DNA of 64,000 bases, taken from contig NC_080172.1 in the NCBI RefSeq assembly GCF_950295315.1, positions 110,150,353 through 110,214,352 on the forward strand, in the 5' to 3' direction. A model generated the notes under the pieces. That model did no database searches and was not told where the DNA came from. It saw nothing but the letters and a program-made list of their open reading frames with translations. Shown here piece by piece: positions 43,680-54,297 of this stretch. Position numbers and translations under genes: made by a program. Position 1 is the first letter of the stretch. Every line of letters starts with the position of its first letter. The stretch comes from Erinaceus europaeus (Eukaryota; Chordata; Mammalia; Eulipotyphla; Erinaceidae).

Positions 43680-45018
43680 AGAAAATCTTACTCTCTCAAA
43701 CAGAAACATATTTTCCTTGATGCCTTCATGTTATCTCACTTTTCAATGTGAACAACTGAGAATTACTCTGTGTTTTAGCTGCCTATACTCTGAAAATGGC
43801 AAAGAGTAAGCAGCTAACAATCACAATCCATGTGGGGAGGCTACTTCAGCAGCACCCAGCGAGTGTCAAGTGCAGTGGGCTGAGAAGGTTCCGCTGTGTA
43901 CTAATTGGATTTGTAAAATGTTTCACAGTAATTAAAAAAAATTTTTTTAGTTGTACAAGGTCAGATCTGAACTGGTCTCCAAAAAGAACCAGTGAAAAGA
44001 ATGAAATGTCCAAGTAATTACACTGGGCATATAGATATAACACTCAGTCTATTAAATTAGGCATGAAACTGGACTGTTTAAAAAAAAAATGTACAATAGG
44101 CCTTACAGTATAAATCTCTGCTCAACTTTCTACATTTTTGGTAAAATGTTTAATTATCCTAACCACAGAAAGCCATAGATAGGAGATTGTTCTTCCTAAT
44201 TTAGCAACTATTGCAAGTAAATTTCTGTTTAAAAATTTTCATAAATGTTGCAAAATATTGCAAATTGACTCAGTTCAGTTTATTTCGGTATGTACATTCT
44301 TGCCAATAGCCAGAGACAGCGTTACTAGCTTCCACTTCTCTATACCACCATGTCCCTTGTCTTTATTAGCTTGGGGTTGATTTGTAAATGTCTTACTACA
44401 GGAAGTAATTAATGCTAAATCATTCCATGTTGTTATACTATCAGTGTCCTATCTATATCCATACTAATATAATTAGAGATCAAGTCGACACTGAAATAAC
44501 AAGTAGCTCTTAAAGTTCTTTGCATGTTAAGTAGCATTTACTGTGCTGGCAGAACAGAACTTGGATCTAAAAAATAATTTGATACTAAAAGACAAAAGTA
44601 AACAAATTAGACTGTAAGTTCGTTTTTCCCCCTGGGTATTAATCAACCCTAGTAAACCTTGTATTCTTCAAATCTGTGTTCATCAGAATTTAAGTTTTAA
44701 AGAGAAAAAAACTGTCTCCCTCTGGTGGGGAACGTGAGTTCTCCTTTTATTTTTATTTATTTAATTTTTTTCTTTTTTGTAAATTACTTCCCTGAAATCT
44801 CAGATAAGTTTTATGATTCTCTAAAAGATGGCTCATGAATAGCCAGAAGTCAGAGAATCCATATTAAAAATGAACTTTAAATTTTTCACTTTTTTCTGAA
44901 GGAAAGGATAAATGAAGGAAAATATAAAACAAGTATGAAGTTTTCATATCAAGAAGTATGAAAACATAGTGGTTATGAGAAATACCTAGCAAAAGTTCAT
45001 TTTAAAATCTATAATTCT
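43680..45018. other. Unique DNA, no gene recognised
   Basis: About 1.3 kb without a recognisable repeat, RNA gene or exon. Confidence 0.4.
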
Positions 45019-45019
45019 A

Positions 45020-45208
45020 GGGGGTCGGGTGGTGGTGCACATAGTACCACGCGCAAGAACCTGCGCAAGGTTCTGGGTTCGAGCCCCCGCTCGCAAAGGA
45101 GCACTTCATGAGTGGTGAAGCAAGTCTGTAATTGTCTCTCTGTCTCTCTCCCTTTCTAACTCCCCTCCCTCTCAATTTCTCTCTGTCCAACCACCCCCCC
45201 AAAAAAAA
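45020..45208 (+). mobile_element. SINE A/B intermediate, internally deleted
   Basis: Head 'gggtcgggtggtggtgcaca', B box 'gggttcgagcccc', short body, then an A-run after 'caaccacccccccaa'. Confidence 0.8.
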
Positions 45209-45211
45209 TGG

Positions 45212-45500
45212 TGGGGCCAGGTGGTAAAACACCTGGTTGAGTGCACATGTTACAATGCTTAAGGACTCCGACTGGAATCCCCATCTTCCACCTGCAGGGG
45301 GAAGCTTTGCGAGTAGTGAAGCAGTGCTGCAGGTGTCTGTTTCTCTCCCTCTTCATCCCCTACCCTCTCGATTTCTGCCTATCTTTACCCAATAAATAGA
45401 GATGATTTTTAAAATAAATAAATGGTAAAAATAGCCAGCAGGAGCAATGGATTCGTAGTGACAGCACTGAGCCCCAGCAATAGCCCCAGCAATAATAATT
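45212..45500 (+). mobile_element. SINE family B, long form
   Basis: Head 'ggggccaggtggtaaaacac', body, 'tacccaataaatagagatga', then the 'ccagcaggagcaatggattc' extension and 'gccccagcaata'. It follows the preceding SINE's A-run directly. Confidence 0.8.
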
Positions 45501-45759
45501 ATTATTCAGCAATAATAATTCTGAACTAAGTCCTCTGTATAAGCAATTACAAAAGAAGAAAGGCCTAAACAATCCCTCTCCTTCTACCAGATCATCTGTC
45601 AAGAATCTCCTGATTTTTTTTTTTTTTGCTTTTCTCTGTGATCCTGGAACACCCCATAACTTCCATCAAGTGACCAATGACCTTATATAGTTATCTTGTT
45701 TGTTTATTAGTCCTTTTAGTAAGACTGTGAACCCTTAACAGTAAACACCACACCTTGTA

Positions 45760-47200
45760 CATCTCCAAGTAGACAATGATTAGCATGTCATGCAGTGCAA
45801 AGAAAAAATTGCCACAGGACCATCCAGGAGCCGTGACCATGGAGTAACAACAAACAGAACCTACCTCCCACAAAACAACAAATATCTACAACTATTGAAC
45901 TTAACAAAACTCACCAACTATAACTGAGACATCTGCAAAAGCACCACAGCCTCAAGCAGGTGCTTGTGCACATGGTTGGGATGAAAAGGGGGTGCAGGAT
46001 AGAAACCAAACGCAAAAAAATTAAGAGTGCCAGCAGAGGACCGTACCATTTCCCCGTGTGCAGCCCTGGTCAAACCAACACATAGTGCTAGCTGGTGAGA
46101 GAAGGGAGCCTTTCAACTTTTAATCCATGTCCTCAGGGGCATTCTTCTACTGAAATACAGGCAAGGACACACCAAAAAGCAGGGAGCAGGGAGTGGAGCG
46201 GTAGCTTAGTGGGTTAAACGCCCGTGATGCAAAGTGCAAGGACCTGTGTAAGAATGCTGGTTCGAGCACTGGGCTCCCCACCTGCAGGGGAGTTGCCTGC
46301 TTCAGCGGTGAAGCAGGTCTGCAGGTGTCTATCTTTCTCTCCCCCTCCTCTCTCCATTTCTCTCTGTCCTATCCAAAAAAAAAAAAAAAGGCAGGGAGCA
46401 TTTGTAACCAAAATGAGTCCTGTCTGTTGCCAAAACATAAAGGTAATTTGTGGCAGCTGGCAGCTAAATGGTACAATGAGGCCCCGCTTTTCTGAGCACA
46501 GCTGCAGCTCAACAGCAAATCCCTGAGGCTTGGTTTCAGACTAAAATCATACATAGAAACCAATACACAAACCACACGGAGTCCAAAAAGCTCAAGGAAA
46601 CAATAAGAAACCTAACCACAGTCCCCCACCCCTCCACAACCCAACATATAAACAAAGCGAAACCAGGGGGGGGTCACAATAGCACCACCTGCTGGCCAGC
46701 AATAACCAGCATCATAAATGTGTAAACAGAAATATAGCAGAATCAAACGTCCAAACTTGCCAAATTAGCCAGATAGAAATGTAATAGAAGGACTCCAAAA
46801 ACTTACACACATCAAGGGACTATCAGGGAAAGCTCATGATGGTGACTCTTCAAGAATCTAAGTATAGTATGGAGAAGCATATTCAAGAGTTGAAAGAATA
46901 GTTCACTAAGGAGTTAGGAAACACAAAAGAAGAACTCCAAACAAAATTCTCTAAGAAGTATGAAAACATGAAAGAAGAATTTCAATCTCTGAGCAATTAA
47001 AAAGTATGAAAGAAAATTTTCAGACAGAACTACAAAGTGTGAAAGACACTGAGTTCAGTAGAAGCTCAGGTAGAAGGCTTTGGAAGTAGACTCACTCATG
47101 CAGAAGAAAGAATATCTAATCTGGAAGATACGATTGCCCCATTCTTTCAACTTAAAGATGAGGGAGAGGAAGGTTTTAGGAAGAATGAAGCACTACTAAA
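45760..47200 (+). mobile_element. Old L1 5' region (5' UTR and start of ORF1), interrupted by a SINE
   Basis: The part after about 46840 reads as an L1 ORF1 N-terminal/coiled-coil region with stops: 'agagttgaaagaat', 'gaagaactccaaacaaaatt' and 'atatctaatctggaagatac' (translation ISNLEDT). The upstream kilobase, with 'caccacctgctggccagcaa', fits an L1 5' UTR. It ends without ORF2. A family A SINE sits at 46189-46390. Confidence 0.6.
46189..46390 (+). mobile_element. SINE family A, short
   Basis: Head 'ggagtggagcggtagcttag', B box 'ggttcgagcac', body, then directly an A-tail. The TSD gcagggagca lies at 46179-46188 and 46391-46400. Confidence 0.93.
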
Positions 47201-47296
47201 TTTTTCTTCTTTTATTTTTATAATTTTTCTTCTTTCATTTGCATAACTAGTGTATACTTAAGTTCTACATTATGTATCAGAATGGAATGGTAGGAG

Positions 47297-47412
47297 TTTT
47301 TCACTCAAAAAAATCCACCCATACATTCATTCATTCAATTTTGGATCACAAATTTTTTTCACTCAAAAAAATCCACCCATACATTCATTCATTCAATTTT
47401 GGATCACAAATT
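47297..47412. repeat. 58-bp tandem duplication
   Basis: Two near-identical 58-bp units with 'atccacccatacattcattc' and 'aattttggatcaca' in each. Not part of a recognised element. Confidence 0.93.
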
Positions 47413-47462
47413 CCAGATATCAACATTTGTGTTTTATGGCAAAGAAAAAAACAGCCCTTAGA

Positions 47463-47714
47463 GGCCAGGCAGTGGCACACCAGTTGAGCACACATGTTTC
47501 AATGTGCAAGGACCCAGGTTCAAGCCCCTAGTTCCTACATTCAGGGGGAAAACTTCACAAGTGGTGGGAAGCAGTACTGCAGGTATCTATCAGCCTTCCT
47601 GCCTATCTGTCTACCTACCAACCAACCTATATTTACCTGTCTATAACTGCCACACTCTATCTCCTTAATCCCTTTTGAGATCCTGTATCTATGCAATTAA
47701 AAAAAAAAAAAAAA
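47463..47714 (+). mobile_element. SINE family B
   Basis: Head 'ggccaggcagtggcacacca', B box 'ggttcaagccc', body 'cttcacaagtggtgggaagc', (ctacc)-like block and an A-tail. Flanked by agccct(t/c)a. Confidence 0.85.
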
Positions 47715-47790
47715 GAGCCCTCAAAGAATATATCTAGTGGGAGCTGTCACCACCAGATGTCACTAACTCTACCCCAAGAGTAGCAAGTAT

Positions 47791-48050
47791 GGGAGTCAGG
47801 TGGTAGCGCGGCGGTTAAGCACAAGTAGCGCAAAGCATAAGGACAGGCATAAGGATCCTGGTTCAAGCCCCCAGCTCCCCACAAGCGGTGAAGCAGGTCT
47901 GTAGGTGTCTATCTTTCTTTCTCTCTCCCTATCTGTCTTCCCCTCCTCTCTCCATTTCTCTCTGACCTACCCAACAATGACGACATCAATAACAGCAGTA
48001 AAACAACAAGGGCAACAAAAAGGGGAAATGAATAAATAAATATTTTTTCA
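47791..48050 (+). mobile_element. SINE family A
   Basis: Head 'gggagtcaggtggtagcgcg', B box 'ggttcaagccc', short internal deletion before 'caagcggtgaagcaggtc', body and tail. Flanked by agtag(c/t)aagta. Confidence 0.9.
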
Positions 48051-48554
48051 AAAGAGTAGTAAGTACTACTAAGTACTAGATTTTTTTTTTTATTAGGCAA
48101 CAAATATCAGTTCAAGCAAGTTGTGAAGTCAGTGTTGAGCATTGCTTATAGAGGGGAAGTACATGATGGTTAGAGAAAACAGTATTCCCAAAGAAGATGG
48201 AAGGACAAGAAGATAAATGTCATGATAAAGGTAGACCCTCAGGTACAAGTGATACATTCCTCCTTCAAGTGTTTTCAGTATATTTCATTCTACTCATAGA
48301 ATACTTACCAAAAAGTCCCTGCTGTTAGCCCTTTGTCTTTTCTCCTCTATCAGATCGTAATTAAATTCACATAGGAAGCAGCAGTGTAAGAGAATGAAGA
48401 TAGTGATGGATTTTGAGTCAGACTATGTTCAAATCCCAGCACTTCCACATACATGAACTTACACAGATGTTTCTCACTCTCGTAGCCTCTTTTCTTTATA
48501 AAATATGAATATAAATGCCTACATCTCAAAGCTGTTTGAAAGTTAAATGAAGTT

Positions 48555-48750
48555 AGATGAGAAAGATAACTCACCTGTTAGGGCACATGCCTTGCCTTGT
48601 ATGTGGCTCCGGGTCTACTGCCAGCCCAACATCAGAATACAGTGGCCCTGTGGGAAGCTCCAGTGCTGTGATGTCTCTCCATCTATGCATTTCTCTCTTT
48701 CTGTCACTCATTTTCTATCTAGATTAAAGAGTCTGCACAGGGGTGAAGAA
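48555..48750 (+). mobile_element. Degenerate tRNA-SINE-like element
   Basis: 'aagataactcacctgttagg', 'gcacatgccttgccttgtat' and a C/T-rich body suggest an old SINE of another family. Confidence 0.45.
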
Positions 48751-48773
48751 ATTGTACATTGATGAGGCATTGG

Positions 48774-48776
<3 letters not shown>

Positions 48777-48808
<32 letters not shown>
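48777..48808. repeat. (CA)n microsatellite
   Basis: About 16 dinucleotide units. Confidence 0.97.
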
Positions 48809-48810
<2 letters not shown>

Positions 48811-49213
48811 AACACACAGTGAATGAGCAAAGTAAGTCATACAATGTCCAACATAAAGCACACACAAAGCATATCTGTTTGTTCTACAATCCCACCTGGT
48901 GTTATGCCCTTAATGCTTATCTTCGTGTCTCTCACATAATGTGTACTCATCATTGGCAAAGGGCTAAACAGTTGCTTTGAATTCCAAATTATTCTATGCC
49001 ATGCAGCTTTCTAATAATTTGGCTACAGAAAATTTACTCCAGAAACACCTAATTATCTGTCCCCATAGAAACTGTGACCACAAATATATGTTCAACAAGG
49101 AGCCTACATTCAAGGTGTGTAAGTTTATTGTTATTCTTTTGATGATTCATCTGTATAGAACGACATGTTGAGAAAGAGAGAGAAAAGAAGGAGAAGGAGG
49201 AGGAGGAGGAAGA
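48809..49213. other. Unique DNA, nothing recognised
   Basis: A GGA-rich run at 49185-49212 precedes the next SINE. No gene is seen. Confidence 0.4.
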
Positions 49214-49425
49214 GGGGCTAGGAAGTGGAATACCTGGCTAAGTATTACACTTAGTATACACATCACAGTGCATAAGGACCCAAGTTCAATTCCCTGATCC
49301 CCACTTGCAGGGGGAAAGCTTCACAAGTGGTGAAGCAGTGCTGCAGGTGTCTCTCTGTCTCTTTCCCTATTCCCCTCCTTTCAATTTCTGACTGTCTCTA
49401 TCCAATAAAATATTTTTTAAAAAAA
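49214..49425 (+). mobile_element. SINE family B
   Basis: Head 'gggctaggaagtggaatacc', B-box-like 'aagttcaattcc', body and 'tatccaataaaatatttt' tail. Confidence 0.82.
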
Positions 49426-49704
49426 TAATCTTTGAAGAGAGAGAGACTATACCATTACTCTGCCATTTTATGTGGTGCCAGAGATAAAACCAGGGCTTCA
49501 TACATGTAAGTCATTCACTCTACCACTGACGCACTCCCTTCACTCTTAAGGAAACAAACCACTAATGTGGTGAACATGGTCTTTAAGCCTGTGGAATCCA
49601 AAAAGAGTATTTTCAGAGCCACTTAACTCCATGAAACAACTATGTTAGTTTTGTAAGGACTTTAGACAAAAACTAATGCCACAATAAAAAGCAAGATCCT
49701 TAGA

Positions 49705-49830
49705 GCTGGAAAATAGCTCCCGGAGTAGGACACACACTTTGCCGTGCATATGGCCCAGGTTGAAGTCCTGGCATGCCTTAGAAGTACTGTGGCACTTAGG
49801 GAAGCACTATCCTAGAAAAGCAGTCCTAAG
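49705..49830 (+). mobile_element. Degenerate tRNA-SINE-like element
   Basis: 'gctggaaaatagctcccgga', 'cacactttgccgtgcatatg' and a B-box-like 'aggttgaagtcc' suggest an old SINE. Confidence 0.45.
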
Positions 49831-50330
49831 ATGGCAATTCTGGACAAACACACCTCAAAGAGGGAGAATAAAAGGAAGAAGCTTTAACAAAGAGGCACAT
49901 CCTCTCATTTCACTTTGATTGGTGTCTAGGAGACACACTAGGACCCCAGTGTCTCTTTTTTCTGTCTCTTTCCCTCCTTCCTCAGAGTCCACAGATGGCA
50001 CCAACAGAGTTTCATGAATGATGGAGCAGAGCTGTGATATCTACATTTTTTTAAATCCTGACTCTTAGATTATGGCATTAGGATCCCAACATGATGTCTG
50101 CACAGTGTTCTCTTAAAAGCCATGGTCAAATAAATGTGCTCAAAACACACACACACACACACAAAGGAAGAGATGTGTCAATCAAAACAAAAGGATTATC
50201 AAATCAGAACTGAATTGGAATCAAATACCTCACATTAGTTTGTCACCTGTAAGGCATTTTTCATATAAGATCTACTCCATCTAATGATTGTTCTAGAAAT
50301 TAAATGTATTAGCGCCATTTTGCATTTGAA
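49831..50330. other. Unique DNA with short (CA)n
   Basis: (ca)n at 50147-50162. No gene or repeat family recognised. Confidence 0.4.
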
Positions 50331-50344
50331 TGAATCAAAGATCA

Positions 50345-50588
50345 GGGCCTAAGTAGTGGTGCACCTGGTTGAGCGCACAGGTTATAATGCTCAAGGACCT
50401 GGGTTCAAGCCTCGATCCTCAATTGCGGAGGGAAAGCTTTGTGAGTGGTGAAGCAGTGCTACAGGTGTCTCTCTGTCTCTGCCTCCCCCTATCATCTCAA
50501 TTTCTGGCTATCTCTATCCAATAAATAAATATAATAAAATTTTTAAAAATAGGTAAAAGAAAGAAAAAAAGGAAGAAAGAAAGAAAGA
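50345..50588 (+). mobile_element. SINE family B with (GAAA)n tail
   Basis: Head 'ggcctaagtagtggtgcacc', B box 'gggttcaagcctc', body, 'tatccaataaataaatataa', purine-rich tail. An imperfect 14-bp TSD (left 50331-50344, right 50589-50602). Confidence 0.88.
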
Positions 50589-50807
50589 AATCAAAGCTCA
50601 GAATAAGTCAAGACATATTAATATTCACACACAGCTCAGTAGAAGAGGCCAGACAGGAATCCTTATCTGCCTGATGACAGATAAGGATTATCTTAGACTG
50701 TTCAAGTCTAGCATGTTGCTCCTCAAATAGATACTTACGTTTTTTAAACTCACACTTTTTTAAGTTTAATTGACTAGATGGCCTTAAAAATTAGACTTCC
50801 CTGGACA

Positions 50808-51258
50808 TACAAAATATAAAATATGCCTACTAGCTATCTACAAAATGGAGCCCCCCCCCCCCAATGCTTCACCTGCACTATTCCAGCCTTAAGGTCCATG
50901 ATTGTCCAACAGCTTGTTTAGCTTTGTATATTAACTCTCTTTTCAGCCATCAGGTTCCAGATGCTAGCAGGATGCGACCAGACTTCCCTGGACAGACAAC
51001 CCCACCATGTGCCTTGGAGCTCCGTTTCCCCAGAGCCCTTCCCCACTAGGGAAAGAGAGAGACAGAATGGGAGTATAGATCGACCTGTCAAGCCCATGTT
51101 CAGTGGGGAAGCAATTAGAAAAGCCAGACCTTCCACCTTCTGCATCCCACAATGATCTTGGGTCCATACTCCCAGAGGGTTAAAGAGTAGGCAAGCCATC
51201 AGGGGAGGGGTTGGTATATGGAGGTCTGGTGGTGGGAATTGTGTGAAGCTGTGCTCCT
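50808..51258 (+). mobile_element. L1 3' UTR insertion, part left of the provirus
   Basis: 5'-truncated L1 3' UTR ('attgtccaacagcttgttta', 'cagtggggaagcaattagaa', 'tctggtggtgggaattgtgt') that continues after the provirus at 54249-54291. A TSD of more than 20 bp at 50784-50807 and 54292-54315 shows that it inserted into an older L1 3' UTR fragment. Confidence 0.85.
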
Positions 51259-51264
51259 CTTATC

Positions 51265-51578
51265 TGTCGGGAGCCATAATGACACTGCACATCACGCCCC
51301 TAAGATGGCGCTGGTCACGTGGTGCCTAAACCAGTAAAGTGGTAAACAACTTTGTGGAAGTTGGACAATCCAACTTCACAGACTGCAGTGCTGTACACGT
51401 GAACTGTTTTATGATTGGTAGAAGGCTGCATGATCTATGAATGCTGTATGCTTGCTTAATGCCCATTGGCTGACTATGTAACAGTGAAAGGTACTTAAGG
51501 TGGCCATAAGAAGGAAATAAAGGGAATTGAAGAAGAAGACTCTGGTGTCTGTGTCGTTGTTGCAGGCCGACAGTGACA
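51265..51578 (+). repeat. 5' LTR (314 bp)
   Basis: Begins TGTCGGGAGCC and ends GTGACA, giving TGTC...GACA inverted ends. A CCAAT-like box in 'cccattggctgac' lies near 51463, a TATA-like 'tacttaaggt' near 51491, and AATAAA at about 51516-51521. The TGT(C/T)GGGAGCC start is shared with IAP-type LTRs (family knowledge). Confidence 0.95.
51516..51521 (+). promoter_or_regulatory. LTR polyadenylation signal AATAAA
   Basis: Canonical hexamer downstream of the TATA-like box. The same hexamer is present in the 3' LTR, where it would direct RNA 3'-end formation. Confidence 0.75.
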
Positions 51579-51580
51579 AG

Positions 51581-51598
51581 TGGTGCTGAAACCCAGGA
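51581..51598 (+). promoter_or_regulatory. Primer-binding site, tRNA-Phe-like
   Basis: tggtgctgaaacccagga lies two bases after the 5' LTR. It matches the 18-nt site complementary to the tRNA-Phe 3' end (the IAP-type primer) except at two positions, both consistent with transitions. Confidence 0.85.
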
Positions 51599-51708
51599 AT
51601 CTCAAAACGGTCCGTGAGTAAACCGAAAGCTAGTCAAACAGACTAGGGAGCTGCGACAAGTGCAGGATTATGATCACAGATTAAGCTGCTTTGAAGCAGG
51701 GAGTCGCC

Positions 51709-51905
51709 ATGGGAGGCTTTCAGTCAAGCCAGCACATGGAGGGAACTATTAAGAAATTACTGAAGAGTAATGGGACCCCCATTAAGAAGGGGACCATTAG
51801 GACTTTCATGTCCATGGTAGAAGAGGTCGCTCCATGGTTCCTGGAAGAGGGACTTCTTACCGTCCCACAATGGGAGCACCTTGGAGAAGTTTTCAGAAAG
51901 ATAGA
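51709..51905 (+). pseudogene. Gag matrix N-terminal fragment
   Basis: The start is the ATG at 51709 in the strong context gccATGG. The next residue is Gly, the N-myristoylation position of retroviral matrix proteins (MGGFQSS). About 65 residues read as a betaretroviral matrix: a helical N-terminus rich in K, then VEEVAPWFLEEG and WEHLGEVFRKI, which align with the matrix pattern of Mason-Pfizer-type viruses (comparison from memory). The frame continues only to 51942 because the deletion replaces the rest of gag with pol sequence. No capsid or nucleocapsid remains, so it could not assemble particles. Confidence 0.85.
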
Positions 51906-52370
51906 GGACAAGGAGTCATTGAACATGTTCATCTCACCTTAAAAAATTGCTTATATAAACAAAAGGGGGGTATAGGGGAGACGTTTCGCTCCCCCAAAGA
52001 GAAGCTGCATATTGCTCTCTTTACTCTTAATTTTCTATCCCTGGATGAGCATGGGAAGTCAGCAGCAGATCGGCACTCCACCGCCGACTCTGGCCCTAAA
52101 GAAATGGTCATGTGGAAAGATCCTTTAACCGGCCACTGGGCCGGCCCGGACCCAGTTGTCAGACGGGTACGAGGCTCTGTCTGTGTTTTTCCACAGAATC
52201 AGCAGACACCTGTGTGGATCCTGGAAAGGCTGACCTGTGCTGTGATGCATAAAGATGACTCCCCCGCGTGCCCTGCTGATCATGATGATGGTGATGACGG
52301 CCAGGGCACAAACGCGAACCCTGTGGAGTCTGGCCCGCGCGTGGCCATTCCCCCTACCAGTGACCAATGA
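51906..52370 (+). pseudogene. Pol fragment: integrase C-terminal region
   Basis: About 155 open residues beginning near the catalytic-glutamate region of the integrase core (GVIEHVHLTLKN), then KQKGGIG, LFTLNFLSLDEHGKSAADRH and the C-terminal DNA-binding domain with WKDPLTGHWAGPDPVV, RGSVCVFPQNQQTPVWI. These are typical of class II integrases. The first two catalytic acids and everything upstream are deleted. The last 116 bp overlap the env start in another frame, as is usual in this virus group. Inactive. Confidence 0.85.
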
Positions 52371-53771
52371 GTCCAAAATCCTGCCAGCCTTCTTGTCCAC
52401 AAATTCCTCCACGGGACTTCCTACAGTGCCTTTCGACCCGGCCACAGGATACTTCAATACCACGGACTTTCTACTCCAAGAGACTGTCTGCTTTCAAGCC
52501 CCCAGGGTCTTGGCAGACTCTGTCGGACCCTGCATGATGCTTTTGAATCAGACCCTGGGACATTTCTCCAATAGCTCCGGGCGCCCCTGGGCAGTCACAA
52601 TGACTTCTGCCACTGTCCCACGGGTCTGCCCTCATCGGGTGTGCAACTTCACCTTGCAGATTCCCGACCTTTAGCAACAGCTCTTTTGGAACTACTCCTT
52701 TGGCAACCCCACGCAGGGTGCCCCAGTCAACCCTTGGCGAGTGTGGCTGTTCTGCACCTCGGGTGGGGGTTGCTCGGACATTTCCCCTTTCTCCTTTGTG
52801 CGGGGGGCTACGTGGAAAAACTGCACCTATTCTTATACTCCCGGAGAGACGTTTGAAACTAATGTTTCTCCTTCTGAATGCAATGCTACATTGAACTTCC
52901 CCCCTATACCTGTATGTTCATGTTCATTGTTCATGCTTCGGTTAATACCACTCGGCTGCCTTGTAAGTCAGGGAGATGTAACCTGACACAATGTTGGAAC
53001 GGTATGGGCACAGCTGTAGTGGCCAGGGTACCCACTTATCTCCCTGTACCCACTAAGATAGAGGAAGGAAAGTTAGAGATTTCACTCCGCCCCAGGCGAG
53101 ATTTTAGCATCACAGCGGCAATTGTTGCTGCCATTGCCATATTTGCCACCGCCGCCGCAGTGGCAGGCATTTCCCTAGCTACCAGCATACCTACTGCAGA
53201 AGCTCTAAATAATCTCACTGCATCCACGGCCAAGGCCTTACAAGCCAATCTAGCTGTTGTTCAACACCTCAGAGCAGGTATCATGATTGTGAACCAAAGG
53301 GTAGACCTTCTCCAAGAGTCAGTTGAGCAAATAGAAGGTATGCTGGCTGCTCATTGCGTGCGGAGCATTCCTGGAGTATGTGTCACCAGTATGGCATGGG
53401 TCAATAACAGTCTGGCAGCTAATCACTCCAGGCGATTATCCCTGATGCTCACTGGCACCTGGTCCGCTGAGTTTGACATGCTGACCAAGACCATGAGACG
53501 CCAAATTTTCTCCATTAATACCACCAAAGTGCAGATTTCCATGGCAAAAGAGTTTGCCGCTTATGTGCTCTCGGCAGTCTCCCACCTAAAAGAATGGGCT
53601 GGAGTAGGGGTCCTCGGGACAGCGCTTGTGGGTGCCATCATCCTGGGCCTTTACTGTCTGTGTCGTCTTAGAGCACAGGCTCGAGTCAAACGACAAATTA
53701 TGGTCCAGGCCATGTTGGCTATCCGAGGTGGAGAGACCCCTCAAATCTGGCTAAGCATGCTGGACCAGTAG
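52255..53771 (+). pseudogene. Env (surface and transmembrane subunits), broken by one stop and one frameshift
   Basis: Env mediates receptor binding and membrane fusion. The ATG at 52255 opens a hydrophobic signal peptide (LLIMMMVM). The SU part has many N-glycosylation sites (NES, NSS, NTT, NQT, NFT, NYS, NCT, NVS, NAT). A stop (TAG, 52672-52674) interrupts SU in frame, and a shift between about 52905 and 52950 moves the rest into the frame ending at 53771. A furin-like RPRR precedes an Ala/Ile-rich fusion-peptide-like segment at about 53092-53180. The TM part has a helical heptad region, a disulfide-loop-like CVRSIPGVC without the third Cys of gamma-type Envs, a membrane span near 53598-53655 and a cytoplasmic tail of about 35 residues. 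The loop and layout fit a beta-type Env. No full-length product is possible. Confidence 0.92.
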
Positions 53772-53929
53772 CCAAAGACGGGTAAGTTCCCTGGGGTTCC
53801 TATACCAACTAAGACAGGCGGCGTGCCAAGCTGCCCAGCCGCTGAAGATGGGTAAGGGTACGAACAGTCTAGGACAACCTAAGACAGGCATGGTCCCCTG
53901 CTCATTTTATTATATATAAACGGGGGAGC
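53772..53929 (+). other. Provirus 3' non-coding region with polypurine tract
   Basis: Contains an imperfect internal repeat ('gaagatgggtaag' / 'aaagacgggtaag' and 'ctaagacaggc' twice). It ends with the polypurine tract 'aaacgggggagc' (about 53918-53929), directly before the 3' LTR, where plus-strand DNA synthesis is primed in retroviruses. Confidence 0.85.
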
Positions 53930-54242
53930 TGTCGGGAGCCATAATGACACTGCACATCACGCCCCTAAGATGGCGCCGGCCACGTGGTGCCTAAACCAGT
54001 AAAGTGGTAAACAACTTTGCGGAAGTTGGACAATCCAACTTCACAGACTGCGTGCTGTACACGTGAACTGTTTTATGATTGGTAGAAGGCTGCATGATCT
54101 ATGAATGCTGTATGCTTGCTTAATGCCCATTGGCTGACTATGTAACAGTGAAAGGTACTTAAGGTGGCCATAAGAAGGAAATAAAGGGAATTGAGGAAGA
54201 AGACTCTGGTGTCCATGTCGTTGTTGCGGGCTGACAGTGACA
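53930..54242 (+). repeat. 3' LTR (313 bp)
   Basis: Same ends as the 5' LTR. I count eight substitutions, mostly transitions and several at CpG sites, and one single-base indel relative to it, with the 6-bp TSD directly after. Confidence 0.95.
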
Positions 54243-54248
54243 CTTATC

Positions 54249-54291
54249 CTATGGTTTTGTCAATGTTTCCTTTTTATAAATAAAAATATTT
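54249..54291 (+). mobile_element. L1 3' UTR insertion, part right of the provirus
   Basis: Continuation of the L1 3' UTR from 51258: 'ctatggttttgtcaatgttt' and an AT-rich tail, ending at the TSD of the L1 insertion. Confidence 0.85.
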
Positions 54292-54297
54292 TTAAAA

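Larger units (their letters stand above)
51265..54242 (+). mobile_element. Internally deleted endogenous retrovirus (class II, betaretrovirus-like)
   Basis: The layout is 5' LTR (51265-51578), primer-binding site (51581-51598), leader, a Gag matrix N-terminal fragment (from 51709), a deletion junction near 51890-51915, the integrase C-terminal region of pol (to 52370), env (52255-53771), a polypurine tract and the 3' LTR (53930-54242). The 6-bp TSD cttatc at 51259-51264 and 54243-54248 fits class II integration. Most of gag, all of protease, the RT-RNase H region and the integrase N-terminal and core parts are gone. The two LTRs differ by about eight substitutions and one single-base indel over 313 bp, so it is fairly young. 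Confidence 0.95.

Noticed and set aside
52255..53771. A domesticated, syncytin-like env
   Set aside because: The frame is broken by a stop and a frameshift, so this copy cannot give the full protein; domestication can only be asked of other copies.
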